A stretch of 7,139 nucleotides of DNA, taken from the NCBI GenBank assembly GCA_934307185.1, contig CAKRCJ010000112.1:1-7139 (forward strand), read 5' to 3'. Of the stretch, positions 1 to 5,569 are shown piece after piece. The notes under the pieces were generated by a model. The model worked only from the letters and a program-made list of their open reading frames with translations. It was not told where the DNA came from and did not search any database. The DNA comes from an uncultured Roseburia sp. Lineage in GTDB: Bacteria > Bacillota > Clostridia > Lachnospirales > Lachnospiraceae. A program made the translations under genes and the position numbers. Numbering within the stretch: position 1 is the first letter of the stretch; each line of letters opens with the position of its first letter.

Positions 1-1
1 T

Positions 2-331
2 CCTGAATTTCTTCCATGCTACCATGATTTAATTTTATTTCGAAAAAATCCGAAGGAGCTGATTTCTATGTTTTCTGATGCACTAAGAGAATTAGACCGT
101 AACACCGAAAAATACATGGTAGAGCAATTACATAATCAGGTAGTTGAATTGAAAAATATAGTTGCTGAAAATCAAACTATACTTTCCAAACAATATGCTA
201 TGATTTCTGAAAAAAATGCTGTTATCTCCGAAAAAGATGCTGCTATCTCTGAAAAAGATGCTGTTATTTCCGAAAAAGATGCAGAAATTGCTGAACTGAA
301 AAAATTGCTGGCAGAAAACAGCCATTCTTAA
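2..331 (+). CDS. 3' end of a gene encoding a coiled-coil-tailed protein; possible C-terminus of an Rpn/PD-(D/E)XK transposase-like protein
   Basis: The frame is open from the window edge to a TAA at 329-331, so the gene probably begins outside the window. An internal ATG at 68 has a good AAGGAG eight bases upstream (53-58) and would give an 87-residue protein, so a separate small gene is the alternative. Before that Met the frame reads plausible protein (HDLILFRKNPKELIS), which favours a continuous longer gene. From Met68 the product begins MFSDALRELDRNTEKYMVEQ, then becomes a charged helix. Residues 46-73 are four heptads (ISEKNAV, ISEKDAA, ISEKDAV, ISEKDAE), followed by IAELKKL, so a parallel coiled coil is expected. 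There is no signal peptide or membrane segment. From memory, a 'LRELDRNT..YM' helix followed by a coiled tail occurs at the C-terminus of Rpn-family nuclease/transposase proteins in Lachnospiraceae. That assignment is inference, because the catalytic domain is not visible here. Confidence 0.6.
   Translation, partial: PEFLPCYHDLILFRKNPKELISMFSDALRELDRNTEKYMVEQLHNQVVELKNIVAENQTILSKQYAMISEKNAVISEKDAAISEKDAVISEKDAEIAELKKLLAENSHS
203..286 (+). repeat. Four tandem 21-bp repeats encoding coiled-coil heptads
   Basis: Four in-frame 21-base units (203-223, 224-244, 245-265, 266-286) each encode I-S-E-K-(N/D)-A-(V/A/E). They differ mainly at third codon positions and at the last residue. The unit length equals one heptad, so gain or loss of a unit would keep both the reading frame and the coiled-coil register. 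Confidence 0.85.
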
Positions 332-343
332 TTTACAGCAAAT

Positions 344-387
344 AAAAATCCAACCGGAAGGAGGGACTTTCTCTGCTTCCGGTTTTT
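344..387. terminator. Bidirectional Rho-independent terminator between convergent genes
   Basis: A perfect 9-bp inverted repeat, AACCGGAAG (352-360) with CTTCCGGTT (376-384), encloses a 15-base loop. A T-run follows on the plus strand (383-387). An A-run at 344-348 serves as the T-run on the minus strand. The hairpin lies 20 bases after the stop of the plus-strand gene and 15 bases after the glmM stop, so it can end transcripts from both sides. Confidence 0.88.
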
Positions 388-399
388 CATATCATCTTC

Positions 400-1746
400 T
401 TACTCTATTACAAGCTTTTCATTCTCCATAACAGCAATCATCTGATTGACGTATTTCTCACAAAGTTCATCAGATGAAGCCTCTACCATTACACGGATTA
501 CCGGTTCTGTTCCACTCTCCCGAAGCAGGATTCGTCCGTCATCACCTAACTCTTCTGTAATCTTTTTATATTCTTCCTGAATTTTTGCATTATTTACAGC
601 CGCCGGTTTATCCTCAACACGGACATTCTTTAAAAGCTGTGGATACATTCTCATTCCTTTACATAAAGTGCCAAGGCTCTGCTTCTTCTCAAGAATTACT
701 TCCATCAGCATTAAAGCAGTAAGAATTCCATCTCCCGTTGTGGCATGTTTACTGAAAATAATGTGTCCGGACTGCTCTCCACCTAACACGTAACCGTTTG
801 CAACCATCGCTTCATTTACATACTTATCGCCAACAGTCGTTACACATACATTAATGTTCTCACGCTCCATTGCCTTAAATAATCCCATATTGGACATAAT
901 CGTTGCAACTACTGTATTATTCTGTAACTTTCCACATTCTTTCAAATACTTGCCACAGACATAAAGAATAAAGTCCCCATGCACTTCATTTCCGTTCTCA
1001 TCCACTGCGATGCAACGGTCTGCATCTCCGTCAAAAGCAAAACCACAGTCAAGGTTCTTCTCTTTGACAAGCTTCTGTAAATTTCTGATATGGGTAGAGC
1101 CACAGTCCATATTAATGTTTGTTCCATCCGGCTCATTACCAATGACATATGTTTTGGCACCTAATGCATCAAATACATTCTTTGCAATGTTAAAAGTACT
1201 TCCGTTTGAGCAGTCAAGTCCTATTCTCATGCCATCATAAGACCTTGTTGCAAGTGAAATGAGATAACCAACATAGCGGTTTCTTCCAATCGCATAATCC
1301 TTTGCAACACCAATCTTATCCTGAAATGCAAATGGAAGTTCCTCGATTTCCCCATCTATATACTTTTCCATTGCATTTTCAATATCGGCAGAAATCTTGT
1401 GACCATTGCCATCCATTACCTTAATTCCGTTATCATAAAAAGGATTGTGACTTGCAGATACCATAATTCCACAGTCAAAGTTTTCTGTACGGACAACATA
1501 AGCAACACTCGGTGTCGTTGTAACATGCAGTAAATATACATCCGAACCGGAAGCTGTAATACCGGCTACTAATGCATATTCAAACATATAGCTGCTCCGT
1601 CTTGTATCCTTTCCGATTACGATACGTCCTTTGTGATTCTGGTTATAATACCAACCTAAATAACGACCAATCTTGTATGCATGGTCTGCTGTTAAAACTT
1701 TGTTTGCTTCTCCTCGGAAGCCGTCTGTTCCAAAATATTTTGACAT
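400..1746 (-). CDS. glmM: Phosphoglucosamine mutase GlmM
   Basis: GlmM converts glucosamine-6-phosphate to glucosamine-1-phosphate in the cytoplasm, the step before GlmU makes UDP-GlcNAc for peptidoglycan and other surface glycans. The 448-residue length is normal for the alpha-D-phosphohexomutase family. The N-terminus MSKYFGTDGFRGEAN is the classic GlmM opening. The phosphoserine loop is SASHNP (residues 97-102), with Ser99 the expected phosphorylated residue. The metal-binding loop DGDADR is at 239-244, the sugar-binding loop GGEQSGH at 322-328, and the phosphate-binding loop RESGTEP at 409-415. All key loops are intact. The start at 1746 is supported by AGGAG at 1752-1756. The gene looks monocistronic: a terminator lies just downstream and a 390-base gap upstream. 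In many Firmicutes glmM follows cdaA and a ybbR-like gene, and that arrangement is not seen here. Confidence 0.97.
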   Translation of the reverse strand: MSKYFGTDGFRGEANKVLTADHAYKIGRYLGWYYNQNHKGRIVIGKDTRRSSYMFEYALVAGITASGSDVYLLHVTTTPSVAYVVRTENFDCGIMVSASHNPFYDNGIKVMDGNGHKISADIENAMEKYIDGEIEELPFAFQDKIGVAKDYAIGRNRYVGYLISLATRSYDGMRIGLDCSNGSTFNIAKNVFDALGAKTYVIGNEPDGTNINMDCGSTHIRNLQKLVKEKNLDCGFAFDGDADRCIAVDENGNEVHGDFILYVCGKYLKECGKLQNNTVVATIMSNMGLFKAMERENINVCVTTVGDKYVNEAMVANGYVLGGEQSGHIIFSKHATTGDGILTALMLMEVILEKKQSLGTLCKGMRMYPQLLKNVRVEDKPAAVNNAKIQEEYKKITEELGDDGRILLRESGTEPVIRVMVEASSDELCEKYVNQMIAVMENEKLVIE

Positions 1747-2136
1747 AAATGCTCCTATCTGTTTATTGCAGTACTATTTTTCTTCAGAACTAAAAATTCG
1801 TTATTTATCATTTCTGCAACTTACCTTGCCTATAAATACTATCATTTCTTATATATCAAAATCAAGTAGGATACATGTTTTTTTCAAACTCTGTTACATT
1901 CAAACCGTTTATTTCCAAAATCGATTATCATAAACATAATGTTTGCCTTCATCTCTTGTTATAATATTCTATAGAGCTAATGGTTTTTTGATAAGAGTTC
2001 CATTATAAAATTTCCCTATATAGTAAATTTCTATCTTCTATAATGACAATACAAGAATAACCTATCACCAAGAATACTCACATTTGCAAATATTTTTTAG
2101 AGTATCATATATATCCATCTATTTTCTGGAAACTGT
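1747..2136. other. Noncoding gap between glmM and the orphan membrane gene
   Basis: This is about 390 bases of AT-rich DNA. It holds the glmM ribosome binding site, the weak promoter candidate described separately, and the 3' flank of the membrane-protein gene. I found no credible reading frame, tRNA, riboswitch or clear Rho-independent terminator. The only hairpin noticed (TAATGG/CCATTA, 1978-1983 with 2000-2005) has six pairs and a 16-base loop, which is too weak to call. Confidence 0.6.
1831..1865 (-). promoter_or_regulatory. Possible glmM promoter
   Basis: Reading the minus strand upstream of glmM, TTGATT (1865-1860) and TAGTAT (1841-1836) are separated by 18 bases, each matching four of six sigma-A consensus positions. 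An overlapping alternative is TTGATA (1859-1854), 17 bases, then TTTATA (1836-1831). The 5' leader would be about 85 bases. In DNA this AT-rich such matches arise by chance, so the call is weak. Confidence 0.25.
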
Positions 2137-2700
2137 CTAATATTTCAATATAATCAATTCTTTTAAGTTTTCTATCATTAATTCATACTTTGTTTTATAT
2201 GTATCAAAATATATTAAGACAACGGCAAACATAATAATTATCAACAAAATTACGGTCAAATTCAACCAATCCGTAAATTGTAGATTTATTATTTCCATAT
2301 TTTCCAACGAAACGGTTAGCATACTTACAACAATAGAATAAATAGCCACTATTAAACGTTCCCTTTTTTTCGCTTTATCTATTTTTTTATTTACACTTTC
2401 CTGATATATATTTATTAAATCTTCTATTTTTTCTCTAGTATTTATATTAAATTTTTCTATCAAAATTTTTTGTAAAATATCAATTTTTTCTTTATATAAT
2501 TCTATATTTTCCTGTACATAATTCTTTCGTTCTTTTTTTTCTGCTATCAAAAAAATTATTAAACAAATGCTTAAAATGACGCTACATATAATGCTAAATC
2601 CTTTTTTTTGTAACAATGTAGCTAACATTAGCAGCACTATCATAAACAGCATTAGCACTAAACAAACTATATTAGTATATTTCAAATTCTTTTTCTTCAT
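2137..2700 (-). CDS. Orphan four-helix membrane protein of unknown function
   Basis: I do not recognise this 187-residue protein. It shows two hydrophobic segments at about 9-30 and 35-53, a charged helical stretch at 54-115 rich in Glu and Lys with coiled-coil-like spacing, then two more segments at about 116-132 and 145-165, and a short tail. Lysines at the N-terminus and in the middle region suggest that the N-terminus, the 60-residue middle domain and the C-terminus all face the cytoplasm. The start at 2700 has AAGGAGA at 2711-2717, with ten bases between, slightly long but good. The ATG overlaps the stop of a 22-codon upstream frame (ATGA), so the two are probably translationally coupled. 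GC is about 23% by hand count, well below glmM and the operon to its right, which suggests foreign origin. No catalytic motif, signal peptide or cysteine pattern is evident. A small accessory, stress or defence-type membrane protein is possible, but nothing in the sequence shows it. Confidence 0.7.
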   Translation of the reverse strand: MKKKNLKYTNIVCLVLMLFMIVLLMLATLLQKKGFSIICSVILSICLIIFLIAEKKERKNYVQENIELYKEKIDILQKILIEKFNINTREKIEDLINIYQESVNKKIDKAKKRERLIVAIYSIVVSMLTVSLENMEIINLQFTDWLNLTVILLIIIMFAVVLIYFDTYKTKYELMIENLKELIILKY

Positions 2701-2765
2701 TTTTTTTGTTTCTCCTTAAGCTTCTGTCTCTCATTTTCATAACTTATTAAAATATAATATTTCAT
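2697..2765 (-). CDS. Putative 22-residue leader or small protein overlapping the membrane gene start
   Basis: An ATG at 2763-2765 is preceded by AGGAGA (2772-2777) with six bases between, which is near-ideal. The 22-codon frame starts MKYYILISYE and ends in a Lys/Gln/Glu-rich tail. Its TGA (2697-2699) overlaps the ATG of the membrane-protein gene (2698-2700) in an ATGA junction. The junction sits in a run of eight A on the minus strand (2700-2707), and the downstream gene's own binding site lies inside this frame. This arrangement is typical of translational coupling. One extra A in the run would fuse the peptide in frame to the membrane protein. The peptide shows no signal for a known family, and expression is inferred only from the ribosome binding site and the overlap. 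Confidence 0.45.
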   Translation of the reverse strand: MKYYILISYENERQKLKEKQKK

Positions 2766-2784
2766 TCTGTCTCTCCTCTCATAC

Positions 2785-2813
2785 ATCCTAAAATTAAATT
2801 TAATTATTTTCAA
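2785..2813 (-). promoter_or_regulatory. Candidate promoter for the small frame and membrane-protein gene
   Basis: On the minus strand TTGAAA (2813-2808) is followed after 17 bases by TAGGAT (2790-2785), matching five of six and four of six sigma-A positions. Transcription would begin near 2778, immediately before the AGGAGA at 2777-2772. The leader would be only about 13 bases before the small frame. That is tight but workable. Confidence 0.35.
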
Positions 2814-2906
2814 CAAGGGTACATATATTTTTCTTTCTTACATACACCATCCCCACTCACTAATCTTGTAAAACAAAGATGCCTTGAATATCTTTCCTAA
2901 ATTTAT

Positions 2907-2912
2907 ATTATA
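2907..2912 (-). promoter_or_regulatory. Perfect TATAAT -10 hexamer, minus strand
   Basis: The minus strand reads GAGTATAATATAAAT, giving a consensus -10 at 2912-2907. The best -35 at 16-18 bases upstream (AATGGT, ATGGTA) is poor and there is no extended TG. If used, the transcript would carry about 135 bases before the small frame at 2765. It is an alternative or second promoter for the membrane-protein gene. Confidence 0.3.
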
Positions 2913-2977
2913 CTCCCGTTTTTACAAATACCATTCGATGTGATGTATTTTTTTCGTTTGTAGTTTATTTATTTTTA

Positions 2978-3012
2978 AATAAAGGATTTCCATTCATTAG
3001 AAATCCTTTATT
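2978..3012. terminator. Perfect 13-bp hairpin, possible terminator of the glycan operon
   Basis: AATAAAGGATTTC (2978-2990) pairs perfectly with GAAATCCTTTATT (3000-3012) across a nine-base loop. It lies about 150 bases after the symporter stop codon, in the direction of transcription. On the minus strand the stem ends in CCTTTATT and is followed by T and A rather than a clean T-run, so termination would be imperfect. It also lies upstream of the candidate promoters of the membrane-protein gene, so it could insulate that gene from the operon. An mRNA-stabilising 3' hairpin is the alternative. Confidence 0.45.
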
Positions 3013-3160
3013 ACTATTCACATACAATTTTTTTACTATTGTACAATATTTTTCAATCAAACTCTACCAAAAAAGCAAAAATACCTAACATCTATTTTTT
3101 ATATTATATTTCTATTAACACCTATACAAACAACTTTAGTATTAATAATCTCATACTTTT

Positions 3161-4495
3161 TTAAGAATGTTTCTTTCCAAACACTGCTTTGCAAATCACC
3201 AAACAAAGTACAACAACAAAAAGTAAAACCAAACTATACACCGTGCCCATTCCCCTTAAAATAAACAACGGTGAAAATGAGACAAGAAACATATCCATAA
3301 ATGAAAGAAATATCCATGCAAATCCAAAATCCTCTAACACCCCTGACTTAAACTCTGGATCTGTTACTCTAAGCAATATAACACCTGTTGCCATAACACC
3401 TGTAGATAATCCAAAAATATACATACCTCTTTCAAACCAATAATTTCTAAAAAATCTTGGTGAAACTATCCAAAACCATGCAACAACAAAAGTAAATCCA
3501 ATAATAGAAAGAACTATAATCGGAACAAGATACTTAACTACAACATTAATATTAATTGACGCAACACCAAATGCAACTAAGTAATCCGTTGCGCTACTAC
3601 CAATATGTGTAATAATCTTTTTATCAACATATTCATCCAGATTAATAATCTTTAGCATTCTCTGAAGAATAATACTACATATTAATGCCAAACCATACAC
3701 TGGAAATGAAACGGAAGGTAATAAAATCTTTAAGCCGGTATTTACTCCATATGCCATCCCTACGGCAACCAAAATTAACGAAAAATGCCATGTAAGTGTA
3801 TCTATTGACATTGCATTTACTGTATTACGTCCAAATTCACTTCTATCATTCTCCTGCACTAAACCAGTCAGCATTTCTTCTTTAAGTTCTTCTACACTCT
3901 TAATAATTGCCGTTTTCCCCTTACGAGCTCCAATATTAATTATTGTTACACCCCCAAGAATTCCACCTAATAAACCAATCGTAGCAAATGTCTGACCTAT
4001 ACTTGCAGCATCCTCCCAACCATTTTCAACAAATACACTACCTATTGCCGCGGCTGTACCATGTCCTCCTACAAAACCAGAAGTAAGCATTAGACCAAAG
4101 CCACTATTTATTCCTTTAAAAAATATTGGAAGAATTGTTACACCGATAAGAATAAATAATCCAAACTGAGCAATTTCAGCTGCTGCGTTAACCAAAAAAC
4201 TATCACCAACCGAATCAAACATCTTCTTAAAAGAAACTTTTGTTTTATTTCCAATAAACATTGACCCAAATACAAATGCAATTAAAATGCCCGCATAATT
4301 TGAGATTTCATTACTAAATGGAATAATATTTAAAAACTGTTTTCCTGCAAACAATCCCATAAAACCTGCAATAAGAGCTGAAGGAATATACAATTTCTGT
4401 ACAAATCTAATTTTACTTCTAATTACTTTCGCAAACAATAATAAAGCAGACATCCAAGCAATATCATATAGTAAGCTTAACGCTGAAAATTCCAT
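3161..4495 (-). CDS. Sodium:glutamate symporter family protein (ESS/GltS type)
   Basis: This is a polytopic inner-membrane protein of 444 residues, with about a dozen hydrophobic segments and a central hydrophilic loop at about 190-232. The ESS family takes up glutamate with sodium. Two family hallmarks are visible: the first-half pore motif GGHGTAAA (143-150) followed by GQTFATIGLLGG, and the second-half stretch FGLSTGVMATGVILLR-DPE (361-381), reflecting the inverted two-repeat fold. It is slightly longer than E. coli GltS (about 400 residues), mostly through the central loop, so the substrate may differ from glutamate. The start is fixed by GAGGAG (4503-4508), seven bases away. It is the last gene of the operon, 25 bases after the ATP-grasp gene. 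Its place in a glycan operon is unusual. Supplying glutamate to the aminotransferase or a substrate to the ATP-grasp ligase is a possible role, not shown. Confidence 0.85.
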   Translation of the reverse strand: MEFSALSLLYDIAWMSALLLFAKVIRSKIRFVQKLYIPSALIAGFMGLFAGKQFLNIIPFSNEISNYAGILIAFVFGSMFIGNKTKVSFKKMFDSVGDSFLVNAAAEIAQFGLFILIGVTILPIFFKGINSGFGLMLTSGFVGGHGTAAAIGSVFVENGWEDAASIGQTFATIGLLGGILGGVTIINIGARKGKTAIIKSVEELKEEMLTGLVQENDRSEFGRNTVNAMSIDTLTWHFSLILVAVGMAYGVNTGLKILLPSVSFPVYGLALICSIILQRMLKIINLDEYVDKKIITHIGSSATDYLVAFGVASININVVVKYLVPIIVLSIIGFTFVVAWFWIVSPRFFRNYWFERGMYIFGLSTGVMATGVILLRVTDPEFKSGVLEDFGFAWIFLSFMDMFLVSFSPLFILRGMGTVYSLVLLFVVVLCLVICKAVFGKKHS

Positions 4496-4520
4496 TATTT
4501 TTCTCCTCGTATAATATGTA

Positions 4521-5522
4521 TTAGCAATGACTAGTATTTTTATACTCTACGTCAATATCCACAGCAGTAATATACTCCTCATATTTTCTCGCAATAATCA
4601 TATTATGTTTAAAATGTGCATCTTCAATTTCTTTTCCCATAAAACATTTAATATGATTTTCAATATAATCATATCCTTCCATACAAGAAAACTCACATCC
4701 AGCCGAAAAACGAGGATTGCATTCTACAAAATGATATTTTCCGTTTTTATCAAGAATGTATTCAAAATTCACATCTCCTAAAACATTCAATTTATCTGCC
4801 AATATTTTTGAAGCCTCTTCAAGCTCTTTATCCTGATAAACATAAACTGTAGTAGAACACCCATGTGGTGTTGAAATTAATTCTCGACGAGTCATTGCAA
4901 TAACCTTATGTGGTTCAATTTGACGCACAATTTCTACCATTACAAGAGGTCCATCAATAAAAGGCTCTACTATATATGTCTCTTTATCAGCAGTGACCAC
5001 AAATTCATCCCATTCTCTTTGATTATAAATATATCTTAATCCCTGACTGCTTCGACCATTATATGGCTTACATACAACTGGAAAATCCCATTCTAATTTT
5101 TTTATGTCACGTAACATCATAGTCGGAATAGACTGTGTTTTTGGGCATTCTGCCTCGATAAAATCCGCGAGTTTTTTCTTATTTCTGATAATATCAAGTG
5201 CTTCCTTTGGTGACATACAAAGAACTACTCCATGTTCTTCAAACCATTCCCTGTTAACATTTAACAAATCAATCTCATAATCAATCATCGGCAAAAGATA
5301 ATTAATATTTTCTTTTAAACAAACATTCTTTATAAATTCGAGATAATTTGTAGCATCAGATACAGGTGGTGCTTGATAGAAAACATCCATCTCGCAAGAC
5401 TCAACAATCCATTCCTTCGGATATATGTTGCAACCTACTACACGAAATCCCATTCGTTTTAAACTTTTTAAAGTTATATCTGTGGCAACAGATCCTGTTG
5501 ATGTAATTAACGCTGTTTTCAT
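4521..5522 (-). CDS. ATP-grasp ligase (carbamoyl-phosphate-synthase-like) of a glycan cluster
   Basis: The 333-residue cytoplasmic protein has the ATP-grasp layout. An N-terminal Rossmann-like pre-ATP-grasp domain (about 1-110) opens with MKTALITSTGSVATDITLKS. The ATP-binding lobe follows, with the conserved lysine in FPVVCKPYNGRSSQG (Lys152), a hinge around IVEPFIDGP (184-192), and the metal site VNFEYI...HFVECNPRFSAG, where Glu267 and Asn269 are the expected magnesium ligands. Such enzymes activate a carboxylate as an acyl phosphate and join it to an amine, thiol or similar nucleophile; the substrate cannot be read from sequence. Relatives in capsule and polysaccharide loci are usually annotated as carbamoyl-phosphate-synthase-like. 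Lying between a sugar aminotransferase and an amino-acid symporter, it could acylate an amino sugar with an amino acid (inference). The start is supported by GAGGGAGA (5531-5538), eight bases away. The gap to the upstream gene is 47 bases. Confidence 0.85.
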   Translation of the reverse strand: MKTALITSTGSVATDITLKSLKRMGFRVVGCNIYPKEWIVESCEMDVFYQAPPVSDATNYLEFIKNVCLKENINYLLPMIDYEIDLLNVNREWFEEHGVVLCMSPKEALDIIRNKKKLADFIEAECPKTQSIPTMMLRDIKKLEWDFPVVCKPYNGRSSQGLRYIYNQREWDEFVVTADKETYIVEPFIDGPLVMVEIVRQIEPHKVIAMTRRELISTPHGCSTTVYVYQDKELEEASKILADKLNVLGDVNFEYILDKNGKYHFVECNPRFSAGCEFSCMEGYDYIENHIKCFMGKEIEDAHFKHNMIIARKYEEYITAVDIDVEYKNTSHC

Positions 5523-5569
5523 ATTTCTTTTCTCCCTCGTATATTTAAATTCTCATCTTATTATTTTTA

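Larger units (their letters stand above)
2766..3160. other. Noncoding gap between the symporter and the orphan membrane gene
   Basis: This is about 395 bases of very AT-rich DNA. It contains the perfect hairpin at 2978-3012, two promoter candidates (2785-2813 and 2907-2912), and the ribosome binding site of the 22-codon frame. Short frames within it (for example a 16-codon frame starting GTG-side of 2850 and a 12-codon frame near 3090) lack a properly spaced binding site. No tRNA, recognised riboswitch, repeat array or transposon end was found. Confidence 0.55.

Noticed and set aside
128..325. Minus-strand open frame of 65 codons rich in Phe, Ser and Ile
   Set aside because: It is the antisense of the heptad repeats; the repetitive composition explains it and it has no ribosome binding site.
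942..1240. Open frames on both strands inside glmM
   Set aside because: They are shadows of glmM in other frames; the true frame carries all catalytic motifs.
1673..1933. Plus-strand open frame of 86 codons running from inside glmM into the gap
   Set aside because: It begins antisense to the certain glmM start, has no binding site, and its product looks like translated noncoding DNA.
1978..2005. TAATGG/CCATTA inverted repeat as a terminator of the membrane-protein gene
   Set aside because: It has only six pairs, a 16-base loop and no T-run in the right direction, and lies over 130 bases beyond the stop.
3038..3047. ATTGTACAAT palindrome as an operator
   Set aside because: A ten-base palindrome in very AT-rich DNA can occur by chance. 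It has no second copy nearby and no adjacent convincing promoter.
2137..3160. Possible CRISPR array, tRNA or riboswitch in the AT-rich stretch
   Set aside because: No regularly spaced repeats, no cloverleaf pattern and no conserved riboswitch core could be seen by eye.
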